NCBI GenBank assembly: GCA_038258095.1
Contig: JBBSQE010000089.1
Span: 1-11,882 of the forward strand
Source of the DNA: JBBSQE01 sp038258095
GTDB lineage: Bacteria > Actinomycetota > Thermoleophilia > Solirubrobacterales > 70-9
Direction of reading: 5' to 3'
Length of the DNA stretch: 11,882 nt
Positions 1 to 7,105 of this stretch are shown in pieces; the stretch's first letter is position 1; every line of letters starts with the position of its first letter. The notes under the pieces were generated by a model. The model worked only from the letters and a program-made list of their open reading frames with translations, searched no databases and had not been told where the DNA came from. Position numbers and translations under genes: made by a program.

Positions 1-689
1 CCCCAGACCGGGCCCATCCCGAGCAGGTCACCCTGGTGGTGCATCAGCTTCACCGAGGCTGTGCCCGGCGTGCGCGGGCCGCCCCAGACCCCGATCACGC
101 CCTGGCCCCAGAGCGCGTGGTGGAGGCGCTCATCGTCCATGTAGCGCTCGAGCACATCGGCGATCGAGTCCTCGAAGACGAGCGAGACGAGCTCGGCATC
201 GCCGAGTGCCTCCTCGATCTCGGGCCGGGTGGGCGAAGCGCCCTTCCAACTGTCGCCGAGCGGCCCGTGGCGGAGCCGCCGGCGTGCGCGCTCGAACAGA
301 TCCTCGTAGGCCTCGAGGCCCCTGATGTCGCCCTCGGAGAAGCCGTTCGCGCGGAGGTGCTCCGAGGTTCGGTCCCCGTCGAGGAACGAAGCCACCGAGG
401 TGCCGTCGGGCAGCGGGCACCAGAGGTTCGGGTCGGCGACGACGGCCTCGTAGCCGTGGCGGCCGAGGTCGAGCTCTCCGATCACCGTCTCGTCGAGCAG
501 GCCGACGACGTAGGCGCAGGGACTGACCAGGTAGCCCTGGTCTGCAAACGGGCGCTCCAGCGTGCAGGCGCCGCCGAGCTGCTCGCGGCGCTCGAGCACG
601 AGGACGGACTTCCCGGCGCGGGCCAGATACGCCGCCGCGGTGAGCCCGTTGTGGCCACCGCCGACAACGACCACGTCCCAGCGTTTCAA
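1..689 (-). CDS. FAD-dependent oxidoreductase, phytoene dehydrogenase-like (COG1233), 3' end outside window
   Basis: The first 229 residues are present. The N-terminus is a Rossmann dinucleotide-binding fold: a hydrophobic strand (DVVVVGGG) leads into G-G-G-H-N-G-L at residues 10-16, then the acidic end of strand 2 (VLVLERR, about 29-35) and a GGA motif at 39-41. This spacing is typical of the COG1233 family, which includes carotenoid desaturases and the PYROXD2-like proteins; the GGGHNGL loop is closer to the PYROXD2-like branch than to true CrtI, but the substrate cannot be read from this part. The start is TTG (687-689), forming a 4-base TTGA overlap with the gcvT stop, so translation is probably coupled to gcvT; no strong Shine-Dalgarno is visible. 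The family call is firm. Membership of a carotenoid pathway is not supported, and no carotenoid genes are nearby. Confidence 0.88.
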   Translation of the reverse strand, partial: MKRWDVVVVGGGHNGLTAAAYLARAGKSVLVLERREQLGGACTLERPFADQGYLVSPCAYVVGLLDETVIGELDLGRHGYEAVVADPNLWCPLPDGTSVASFLDGDRTSEHLRANGFSEGDIRGLEAYEDLFERARRRLRHGPLGDSWKGASPTRPEIEEALGDAELVSLVFEDSIADVLERYMDDERLHHALWGQGVIGVWGGPRTPGTASVKLMHHQGDLLGMGPVW

Positions 690-1747
690 GGGTAGAGCGG
701 CTTCTTGCCGACCCGGGCGGCTCTCCGTCGCCCACGCACATCGATCTCGAGCTCGGTGCCGGGCTCGGTCAGGTCGGGCCGGACGTAACCCATGCCGATC
801 CCGATCCCGAGGCTCGGCGAGAAGGTGCCGGAGGTGACGACGCCGACCTCCTCGTCGCCGCTGACGATCGCGTTGCCCTGGCGGGGGATCCCCTGGCCCT
901 CGATCGTGAAGGGCACCAGCTTCTCGGCGGGCCCAGCGGCACGGACCGCGGCGATCGCCCGCGATCCGATGAACCCCGTCTCCTCCTTGACACACCACCC
1001 GAGGCCGGCCTCGATCGGGTTGCGGTCGGTCGACATGTCGTTGCCGTGGAGGTGAAAGCAGGCCTCCAATCGCAGCGTGTCGCGGGCGCCGAGGCCGCAT
1101 GGGACGACGCTCGCGTCCGCCAGCTCCGTCCAGACGGGGATCGAGACCTCGGGATCGACCAGCAGCTCGACCCCGTCCTCGCCGGTATAGCCGGTCCCGC
1201 AGGCGAGCGCCGGGCGGCCGCCAATCCTCACCGCCGCGACCTGCATCCGCGGCGGCAAAGCGAGCTTCAGGGTGTCGGTGACGATTCGCCGCGCATGAGG
1301 CCCCTGCACCGCGATCATCGCGTAGCGGTCGGCGACGTCGCGGACGACGGTTTCATACCCGCGCGCCGCCTGCCCGATCCAGGCGAGGTCCGTCTCGTGA
1401 TTGGCGGAGTTGGTGACGACGAGGTAGCGATCCCCGCCGAGGCGGTAGGCGAAGACATCATCGATCACCCCACCATCCTCGTTGCAGAGGCAGGAGTACT
1501 GGGCCCCGCCCGCCTCGATCGCCGAGACGTCGTTGGAGAGAACGTGCTGGAGCAGCGCCAGGGCCCCAGGGCCCTCGACCTCGACCTGCCCCATGTGCGA
1601 GACATCGAACATCCCGGCATGGGTCCGGACCGCGACGTGCTCCTCGCGGATCCCGTCGTAGGTGACCGGCATGTCCCAGCCGGCGAAGTCGACGAGCTTG
1701 GCGCCGGCCTCGGCGTGGACCGCATGAAGTGGGGTGTTTCTCAACAC
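686..1747 (-). CDS. gcvT: Glycine cleavage system T protein (aminomethyltransferase)
   Basis: The 353-residue product is close to the usual length of about 360. GcvT takes the aminomethyl group from lipoyl-GcvH, releasing ammonia and forming 5,10-methylene-tetrahydrofolate. Family landmarks run in order: FAGWDMPVTY (21-30), DVSHMGQ (48-54), the folate-site GGVIDD (92-97, with the catalytic Asp), TGYTGEDG (185-192), LGARDTLRLEA (219-229), GLGWCVKEETGFIG (248-261) and a C-terminal barrel ending in KKPLYP. The YgfZ signature KGCxxGQE is absent, so this is true GcvT and not the iron-sulfur repair paralogue. The start is GTG (1745-1747), 9 bp after the ftsZ stop, inside an 8-bp hairpin. The nearby upstream ATG is out of frame and soon stops. 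gcvH and gcvP are not in the window, so it is separated from its usual partners and apparently co-transcribed with ftsZ. Confidence 0.95.
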   Translation of the reverse strand: MLRNTPLHAVHAEAGAKLVDFAGWDMPVTYDGIREEHVAVRTHAGMFDVSHMGQVEVEGPGALALLQHVLSNDVSAIEAGGAQYSCLCNEDGGVIDDVFAYRLGGDRYLVVTNSANHETDLAWIGQAARGYETVVRDVADRYAMIAVQGPHARRIVTDTLKLALPPRMQVAAVRIGGRPALACGTGYTGEDGVELLVDPEVSIPVWTELADASVVPCGLGARDTLRLEACFHLHGNDMSTDRNPIEAGLGWCVKEETGFIGSRAIAAVRAAGPAEKLVPFTIEGQGIPRQGNAIVSGDEEVGVVTSGTFSPSLGIGIGMGYVRPDLTEPGTELEIDVRGRRRAARVGKKPLYP

Positions 1748-1750
1748 CCC
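1731..1750 (-). promoter_or_regulatory. Hairpin enclosing the gcvT start codon
   Basis: A perfect inverted repeat with 8-bp arms and a 4-base loop. In the minus-strand transcript it reads GGGGUGUU, loop GAGA, AACACCCC. The loop fits the GNRA tetraloop rule, and the GTG start of gcvT lies in the 5' arm. Folding would hide the start, so gcvT may need ribosomes leaving ftsZ 10 bases upstream to melt it. The arms are seen directly; the regulatory role is inference. No T-tract follows, so it is not a normal terminator. Confidence 0.55.
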
Positions 1751-1756
1751 ATCAAT

Positions 1757-2836
1757 CTAGTCCTGGAGGAAGGGCGGCACGTCGATGTCGTCGTCGGAGA
1801 CCCGCAGGCTGCGGATGTCCTGATCCTCGGCGGAGACGCGCGGGCGGCTCTCGTAGCGGCGACGCACCCGCTGAGGCGAGCGGGCCAACAGCTCGAAGCC
1901 CTCGAACCCGGTCGCGATGACGGTGACGCGGATGTCGTCGCGCATCGATTGGTCGACGACCGATCCGAAGATGATGTTCGCGTCGTCGTCGGCCTCGGCC
2001 TGGACTAGCTGCGCCGCCTCGTTCACCTCGAACAACCCGAGGTCCTCGGGCCCGGTGATGTTCAGCAGCATGCCCGTGGCGCCCTTGATCGACTCCTCGA
2101 TCAGTGGCGACGTGATGGCGGCCTTGGCGGCGTCGAGGGCGCGGCTTTCGCCGGAGGCGGTGCCGACGCCCATCAGGGCCGAGCCCGCATCGCGCATGAT
2201 CGTGCGTACGTCGGCGAAGTCGAGGTTGATGAGGCCGGGGATAGTGATCAGGTCGGTGATGCCCTGGACCCCCTGGCGGAGGATGTCGTCGGCCTGGCGG
2301 AACGCCTCCAGCACCGAGGTCCGCCGCTCGACCGCCTGAAGCAGCTTCTCGTTCGGGACGATGATCAGCGTGTCGACGTTGTTGCGGAGCTTCTCGATGC
2401 CCTCGAGCGCCTGCTGCATGCGGCGCTTGCCCTCGAACTCAAACGGCTTGGTGACGGCTCCGACGGTGAGGGCGCCGATCTCCTCCTTGGCGATCTCAGC
2501 GATGATGGGGGCCGCTCCGGTCCCGGTTCCGCCTCCCTCGCCGGCGGTGACGAAGACCATGTCAGCGCCCTTGAGGGCCTCCTTGATCTCGTCTCGGCTC
2601 TCAGCCGCGGCGCCTGCGCCGACCTCGGGGTTGCCGCCGGCGCCGAGGCCGCGCGTCAGCTCCTGGCCGATCGAAAGCTTGATGTCCGCGTCACAGGCCT
2701 GCAGCGCCTGAGCGTCGGTGTTGACCGCGACGAACTCGACGCCGCGAATGCCCGCGTCGACCATCCGGCTGACGGCGTTTGTACCGCCGCCACCGGCGCC
2801 TACAACCTTGATCACCGCAAGGTAGGTGGATTCCAT
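1757..2836 (-). CDS. ftsZ: Cell division protein FtsZ
   Basis: The product has 359 residues, short for an actinobacterial FtsZ (often 380-400 or more). It is a tubulin-like GTPase that polymerises into the Z-ring and recruits the septal machinery. The GTP-binding domain shows IKVVGAGGGGTNAV (9-22), VNTDAQAL (38-45) and the tubulin signature GEGGGTGTGAAP (99-110). The synergy loop that completes the GTPase site of the next subunit is NLDFADV (204-210), with acidic residues at 206 and 209. The globular core ends near residue 317. A short charged linker of about 30 residues leads to the conserved C-terminal peptide DIDVPPFL (350-357), which normally binds partners such as SepF. No ftsA is adjacent, as in Actinobacteria. 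The ATG start is preceded by GGGA-type Shine-Dalgarno repeats and a dedicated promoter lies upstream. Confidence 0.98.
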   Translation of the reverse strand: MESTYLAVIKVVGAGGGGTNAVSRMVDAGIRGVEFVAVNTDAQALQACDADIKLSIGQELTRGLGAGGNPEVGAGAAAESRDEIKEALKGADMVFVTAGEGGGTGTGAAPIIAEIAKEEIGALTVGAVTKPFEFEGKRRMQQALEGIEKLRNNVDTLIIVPNEKLLQAVERRTSVLEAFRQADDILRQGVQGITDLITIPGLINLDFADVRTIMRDAGSALMGVGTASGESRALDAAKAAITSPLIEESIKGATGMLLNITGPEDLGLFEVNEAAQLVQAEADDDANIIFGSVVDQSMRDDIRVTVIATGFEGFELLARSPQRVRRRYESRPRVSAEDQDIRSLRVSDDDIDVPPFLQD

Positions 2837-2838
2837 GC

Positions 2839-2855
2839 TCCCGATCTTCCCGATC
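2839..2855 (-). promoter_or_regulatory. ftsZ ribosome-binding region with a duplicated GATCGGGA
   Basis: On the minus strand GATCGGGA occurs twice, 9 bases apart (plus-strand 2839-2846 and 2848-2855). The distal GGGAA is 10 bases from the ATG, an acceptable Shine-Dalgarno spacing, while the proximal GGGAG is only 1 base away. The distal copy is therefore the more likely ribosome site. The repeat is seen directly; its use is inferred. Confidence 0.5.
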
Positions 2856-2956
2856 TATGTCACAAAGCTTTGAGTTGAGTTGAGGCTTCATTCCGTCCGA
2901 GGCTTCAGTGATGCTTGAGAGTCGGCACCTATTCGGCCTTGTTGGAATTTGCGCGG

Positions 2957-2985
2957 AACGTAGGCTATTTCCGAGGGCCTGTCAA
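2957..2985 (-). promoter_or_regulatory. Sigma70-type promoter for ftsZ
   Basis: The minus strand has a perfect -35 TTGACA (2980-2985), a 17-base spacer, and TACGTT (2957-2962) as -10, fitting the actinobacterial TAnnnT rule. The predicted start is near 2950, giving a leader of about 114 bases before the ftsZ ATG. It lies in the only sizeable gap between murD and the oxidoreductase, so ftsZ-gcvT-oxidoreductase can be transcribed apart from the mur genes. The leader carries a 9-base repeat (TGAAGCCTC, at 2882-2890 and 2899-2907) and a CAAAGCTTTG palindrome (2863-2872) of unknown role. Confidence 0.72.
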
Positions 2986-3100
2986 CCGTCCGCACGCCAT
3001 CCTGCAGGGCCAAAACCTCGATCTTGACTTGAGGGTTTAGCGTACCTCACTCTCTGGTCGAGGGTTTGCCTTTTCGCCTGCTGGGGCCGCAATCGGAGGT

Positions 3101-3835
3101 TCACGGAGCGAGCGCCAGCGTGTGCCCGGTCCCTCCGACCGCCGGGCGATTGGGTGCCGACAGGTCGACATAATCGAGCACCGTGATGCTGGGGTCGGCC
3201 AGAACCCCGGCGGCGGCGGCCCATTTCCGCACGGCGTTCGACGAGTCCCCGAAGCGAAGCTCGATGCCATCGGTGAGCTGTACAGTCACGCCGTTGTCGC
3301 CGAGAGTGGCAGCGTCCAGGTAGGGCACGAATGCCGCCGGGGCCGCGCCCAGGACCCGCGCAGCGCCGAGCGCATCGCCGCTCAGACGCGGGCCCTTCGG
3401 CGGATGGACGTCGGCGAGGCGGGGAAGCTGCAGGTCGTTGGCGGTCACGCCCTGAAGGACGACTCCGTCCCCGGCAACGACGGTGGTCTCCGAGCCGGCG
3501 CCGACGATCGCCGAGGGTCGGCGCTCGACCACGGTCACGACGAGCTTGTGAGGGAAGTCGGCCTTTGCAGTGACCGACTGGACGAGCGGGTTGCCCGCGA
3601 CGGCATCCCGGAGCAGCTCGGGCTGCACGTGCAGGGTGGTCATGCCATCGGCGGCTCGCTCCAGGTCGGCCCGAAGACCCGCAGCCCCCGGGAGGTCGTT
3701 GTCGATGCCCTCGACCCTGACGTTGCTCACCGCCACGAGGCTCGAGTCGCGCAGGTAGAAGCGGTAGCCCGCGGCGAGGACGATCAGGGCCAGGAGGGCG
3801 AGCACGATGAGCTGCCGGGCCTTTCCGGCGCTCAC
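3101..3835 (-). CDS. ftsQ: Cell division protein FtsQ (DivIB), POTRA-domain membrane protein
   Basis: A bitopic divisome protein that joins FtsB and FtsL and links Z-ring assembly to septal peptidoglycan synthesis. From the chosen start it has 244 residues. A very short cytoplasmic tail precedes one hydrophobic span (about 9-23, LIVLALLALIVLAAG). A FtsQ-type POTRA domain follows (about 33-105; VSNVRVEG near its start, then NPLVQSVTAKADFPHKLVVTV and ERRPSA). The remainder is the usual beta domain. I chose GTG at 3833-3835 because it makes a 4-base GTGA overlap with murB and has GGAG eight bases upstream; a GTG at 3842-3844 would add three residues. The cytoplasmic tail is unusually small, with none of the long N-terminal extension many actinobacterial FtsQ proteins carry. 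A 264-bp gap separates it from ftsZ. Confidence 0.93.
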   Translation of the reverse strand: MSAGKARQLIVLALLALIVLAAGYRFYLRDSSLVAVSNVRVEGIDNDLPGAAGLRADLERAADGMTTLHVQPELLRDAVAGNPLVQSVTAKADFPHKLVVTVVERRPSAIVGAGSETTVVAGDGVVLQGVTANDLQLPRLADVHPPKGPRLSGDALGAARVLGAAPAAFVPYLDAATLGDNGVTVQLTDGIELRFGDSSNAVRKWAAAAGVLADPSITVLDYVDLSAPNRPAVGGTGHTLALAP

Positions 3836-4728
3836 GCCGGCCACTCCACGTCGCCGAGGATCTGGACCTCCGGCTCGAGCTCGACCCCGAAGGCGTCCCG
3901 GACCCGGCGCCGGCCCTCCGCCATCAGCTCGAGGACATCGGAAGTCGTCGCATCATCGGAGTTCTCGACGAAGTTCGCGTGCTTGTCGGAGAACCTCGCG
4001 CCACCGTGTGCGAGGCCGCGGCAGCCGGCGGCTTCGAGCAACTGTCCCGCGCTGCGCACCTCAGCCCGCTCGTCGTCAGGGTTCTTGAACGTAGAGCCGA
4101 ATGTCTTGATGCCCGATGGCTGCGCCTCGCGACGCTTGCCACGCATCTCCGCCAGCCGGGCCTTGATGCCCTCGGGAGCCTCGGGCGTCAGCCCGAACGC
4201 CGCCCCGGCCACGATCTCGCCCTCTGCGAGGTTCGAATGCCGGTAGCTGAAGCCGAGATCCGTCGGGACCCGCCTATCGACTCCGCTCGCCGTGCAGACG
4301 TCGACCCATTCGAGGACCTCGGCGAGCTGGCCCCCGTAGGCGTTGGCGTTCATACGGACCGCCCCGCCGACGGTGCCGGGGATGTTGACGCCGAACTCCA
4401 GGCCCGCCAGGCCCCAGCTCGCCGTCTTGGCTGCTGCCGACGGAAGCCGGGCGCCCCCGCCGCAGAGCAGGGTCTCCCCATCCCGCTCGATGCCTGCGAG
4501 GTCTCCATCCAGCTTGATTGCGAGTCCACGGAATCCACGGTCTGCAACAAGGAGGTTCGATCCCGATCCCACCACTCCTACCTGGAGATCCGCTGCTTCC
4601 GCCCAGGCGAGCAGATCCGTCAGGGAGTCCGTGGACGAGGGGCGCGAGAAGAAGTCGGCGGGCCCGCCGGTGCGGATCGTGGTGAGCCGCGCCAGTGGAT
4701 AGTCCGACTCGACTCCCGCGGGCCTCAT
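3832..4728 (-). CDS. murB: UDP-N-acetylenolpyruvoylglucosamine reductase MurB
   Basis: This FAD enzyme uses NADPH to reduce UDP-GlcNAc-enolpyruvate to UDP-MurNAc, the second committed step of peptidoglycan precursor synthesis. The product has 298 residues, like the shorter type II MurB proteins. Visible motifs are TTIRTGGPADF (16-26), the FAD-binding VGSGSNLLVAD (53-63), NIPGTVGGAVRMNANAYGG (115-133), SYRHS (161-165), the catalytic-Ser segment GSTFKNP (211-217; Ser212 is the expected proton donor) and KHANFVEN (249-256), with EPEV near the C-terminus. The start is ATG at 4726-4728, giving a 4-base ATGA overlap with murC. Reading continues upstream to 4851 only because no stop occurs in that frame inside murC, and that extension has no MurB features. 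It ends by overlapping ftsQ. Confidence 0.96.
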   Translation of the reverse strand: MRPAGVESDYPLARLTTIRTGGPADFFSRPSSTDSLTDLLAWAEAADLQVGVVGSGSNLLVADRGFRGLAIKLDGDLAGIERDGETLLCGGGARLPSAAAKTASWGLAGLEFGVNIPGTVGGAVRMNANAYGGQLAEVLEWVDVCTASGVDRRVPTDLGFSYRHSNLAEGEIVAGAAFGLTPEAPEGIKARLAEMRGKRREAQPSGIKTFGSTFKNPDDERAEVRSAGQLLEAAGCRGLAHGGARFSDKHANFVENSDDATTSDVLELMAEGRRRVRDAFGVELEPEVQILGDVEWPA

Positions 4729-5993
4729 CGGCCGGCCACCAGCCGCTCGGCGATGGTGAACACGTCCCCGGCGCCGAGGGTCACCACGACGGTGCCCGGC
4801 TCGAGCCGCGACGCGACAGCCCTCTGCGCGCCCTCGAGCGTCGGCGTCCACCGGACCGGGCGCCCGCCGGAGCGGTCGGCGGCCGCCCTCGCCACGTCGA
4901 GGCCGCTGACGCCGGCGAGCTCCCCGACCGGCTCCTCGCGCGCGGGATAGACGTCGAGCACTGCCACCTCGTCGGCCAGGGTGAGGGCCGCCCCGAACCC
5001 GTCGGCAAAGGCGCGTGTGCGCGAGTAGAGGTGCGGTTGGAACACGGCGACGAGGCGCTCCGGCTCCAGGCCGCGGAGCGCCTCGAGCGCCGCGCGGACT
5101 TCGGTCGGGTGATGTGCATAGTCGTCATATATGCGAGCGCCGCCTGCCTCGCCCTTCAGCTCGAGGCGGCGCCGGACGCCCGGGAAAGTGGCGAGCGCGG
5201 CCGCCGCCCTCTCGACGTCGAGGCCCGCCAGCTCGATCGCCGCGAGCGCCGCGCGTGCGTTCCTTGCGTTGTGCGCGCCCGGAACTGCAAGCTCGAGATC
5301 GGCCGGACCCGGAGCCTCGAGGCCGAAGTGGAGCACCGGCGTGCCGCCGGCCAGGTCGTCAAGCGTCCCGTCGTCGGGCAGGGCGACGCCCTCAGCCGGC
5401 CCCGCGAAGCGGTTGAACGCGACCTTGAGTTCGGCGATCCCTCCCCAGCGAGCGTGATGGTCCATCTCGACGTTGGTGATCACCGCAACCTCCGGCCGCA
5501 GCGAGAGGAACGAGCCGTCTGACTCGTCAGCCTCGGCAATCACCCATTTCCCCCCGCCCCAACCGGCGTTCCCGCTCCCGGGCAGCTCGCCGCCCAGGAA
5601 GAAGGCCGGGGCCTCCCCCATCTCGCCCAGAGCCCACACGAGCATGGCCGTCGTCGTGGTCTTGCCGTGCGTCCCGGCGACGGCGATCAGCCGCTTCTCG
5701 GCGCAGAGCCGCGCCAGGAGGTCGCCTCGATGCGTGATCGTCAGGCCAAGCTCACGGGCGCGGGCGAGTTCAGGGTTGGTTTCAGCGATTGCGGTGGAGA
5801 CGATGACCTCGGCATCCTCGGGGAGGTTCGCCGCATCGTGCCCGACGACGGGGTTGAGCCCCACCTTGCGCAGCCGCTCGATAAATGAAGACTCGGCCCG
5901 GTCGGAGCCGGTCACCTCCTCGCCCATCTCGGCGCAGACGAGAGCCAGGCCGCTCATCCCGGCGCCACCGATCCCGATGAAGTGAAGCGTCAC
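4725..5993 (-). CDS. murC: UDP-N-acetylmuramate--L-alanine ligase MurC
   Basis: An ATP-dependent ligase adding L-alanine to UDP-MurNAc in the cytoplasm. N-terminal Rossmann domain: HFIGIGGAGMSGLA (4-17). Central ATPase domain: P-loop AGTHGKTTTT (106-115), EADESDGSFL (154-163) and NVEMDHH (174-180). C-terminal domain: PGAHNARNA (238-246), YDDYAHHPTEV (289-299) and FQPHLYSRT (318-326). It has 422 residues, short for MurC (usually about 455-490). The shortage is largely in the central domain, where only about 13 residues lie between HFG (222-224) and PGAHN; many MurC proteins have roughly 30-45 there. The start is GTG at 5991-5993, with GAGGGG eight bases upstream and a GTGA overlap with murG. 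Reading open upstream to 6371 lies inside murG in another frame and is not used. Confidence 0.96.
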   Translation of the reverse strand: MTLHFIGIGGAGMSGLALVCAEMGEEVTGSDRAESSFIERLRKVGLNPVVGHDAANLPEDAEVIVSTAIAETNPELARARELGLTITHRGDLLARLCAEKRLIAVAGTHGKTTTTAMLVWALGEMGEAPAFFLGGELPGSGNAGWGGGKWVIAEADESDGSFLSLRPEVAVITNVEMDHHARWGGIAELKVAFNRFAGPAEGVALPDDGTLDDLAGGTPVLHFGLEAPGPADLELAVPGAHNARNARAALAAIELAGLDVERAAAALATFPGVRRRLELKGEAGGARIYDDYAHHPTEVRAALEALRGLEPERLVAVFQPHLYSRTRAFADGFGAALTLADEVAVLDVYPAREEPVGELAGVSGLDVARAAADRSGGRPVRWTPTLEGAQRAVASRLEPGTVVVTLGAGDVFTIAERLVAGR

Positions 5994-7105
5994 CAGCCCG
6001 GCCCCTCGGTCCCGACGGCAGCAAGGACCTCGGAGGCGATCCGCTCGGCTGCGTCGGGGCGGCCGAGCGACTCCGACGCCGCGGCCATCCCTCCGAGCCT
6101 CGCCTTGTCCGCGAACAGGCCGCCGACCTCCCGGGCGAGGCGCTCGGCCCCGATCTCGTCGTCGGGGATGACGACGGCGGCGCCGGCCCGCAGCATCCAG
6201 GCCGCATTCGTCGTCTGGTGGTCGGCGGTCGCGAACGGGTAGGGCACGAGGACGCCGGGACGCCCGACGGCGGTCAGCTCGAAGATCGAGCCGCCGGAGC
6301 GGGCGAGGACGAGATCGCAGGCGGCCAGGCAATCGCCGAGGTTCGGCTCGTAGTTGAGGAGCCGGTAGCACTCGGGGTTGACCGCTCGGTCGAGGCGCGC
6401 CGTCGCGTCGGCGAAGTCCCTTTTCCCGGTGATGTGGATGACGGCGAACTCACGCCCGGAACGCTCGGTGAAGGCGGCGAGCGCACAATCGTTGATCGAG
6501 CGGGCGCCCTGGCTCCCGCCCATGACGAGCAGGCACGGCTCCTCCGAGGAGAGCCCAAAGCGCTCACGGGCCTTCGCGCGGTCAGCGCCGAGAACGGCTG
6601 CCGGGACCGGCCGGCCGGTGACGAGAAAGCGGTCGTCGTCGCGGCCCGGGATCGGGAAGGCGAGGCAGATCCGCCCGGCGCGCTTGGCCAGCAGCCGGTT
6701 GGCGAGGCCGAGGTGACTGTCCGCCTCGGTCAGCACCAGGGGAACCCCGGATGTCTCCGCAGCGAGGCCCACGGGACCGGCGACGAACCCTCCCCCGCCC
6801 ATCACGACATCGGCGCGGCGCTTGCGAAGCAGGGCGCGCGCCCTGGGCATCGCGGCCCCCGCCCGGCCCGCGGCGAGCGCCGCCTTGAGCGGGTTCTTGC
6901 GATCTATGCCGGTGACCGAGAGCAGGTCGATCTCGTAGCCGGCATCGGGCACCAGCTCGGCCTCGATCCGCCCCTTCGCTCCGATGAAGCTGACGGCCGC
7001 GCCTCTAGCGCGAAGCTCGTCGGCGACCGCCATGGCCGGCACGACGTGACCGGCCGTCCCCCCCGCGGCTATGACGACCCTGGGTACTGTGGCGACGTTG
7101 GGCAC
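5990..7105 (-). CDS. murG: Undecaprenyl-PP-MurNAc-pentapeptide GlcNAc transferase MurG
   Basis: A GT28 glycosyltransferase at the inner membrane face that adds GlcNAc to lipid I, giving lipid II. With the chosen GTG start it has 371 residues. Motifs are the N-terminal G-loop GGTAGH (15-20), GGGGFVAGP (103-111), EADSHLGLANR (128-138, where many MurG proteins have HEQN-type residues), MGGSQGARSIN (195-205) and the UDP-GlcNAc site RSGGSIFELTAVGRPGVLVP (269-288) followed by ADHQTTNA (294-301). The GTG at 7103-7105 has AGAGGAG upstream and is the last start codon before the essential G-loop; an ATG at 7174 would add 23 low-complexity residues. Even the short form overlaps the ftsW coding sequence by 101 bp. 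The stop overlaps the murC start. Confidence 0.93.
   Translation of the reverse strand: MPNVATVPRVVIAAGGTAGHVVPAMAVADELRARGAAVSFIGAKGRIEAELVPDAGYEIDLLSVTGIDRKNPLKAALAAGRAGAAMPRARALLRKRRADVVMGGGGFVAGPVGLAAETSGVPLVLTEADSHLGLANRLLAKRAGRICLAFPIPGRDDDRFLVTGRPVPAAVLGADRAKARERFGLSSEEPCLLVMGGSQGARSINDCALAAFTERSGREFAVIHITGKRDFADATARLDRAVNPECYRLLNYEPNLGDCLAACDLVLARSGGSIFELTAVGRPGVLVPYPFATADHQTTNAAWMLRAGAAVVIPDDEIGAERLAREVGGLFADKARLGGMAAASESLGRPDAAERIASEVLAAVGTEGPGW

Noticed and set aside
36..695. Long plus-strand open frame of 219 codons
   Set aside because: Antisense to the oxidoreductase with clear Rossmann motifs; the translation has no domain and reflects GC-rich codon bias.
1046..2008. Plus-strand open frame of 320 codons
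   Set aside because: Covers gcvT and the ftsZ 3' end in antisense, both of which are certain genes.
2691..2891. Small minus-strand ORF of 66 codons upstream of ftsZ
   Set aside because: Overlaps the ftsZ start in another frame and is Arg-rich; no independent support.
3012..3038. Inverted repeat after ftsQ as a possible terminator
   Set aside because: The 8-bp arms have a mismatch and an 11-base loop, with no T-tract on the minus strand; too weak to call.
3122..4246. Plus-strand open frame of 374 codons
   Set aside because: Lies entirely opposite ftsQ and murB, and its translation shows no recognisable motif.
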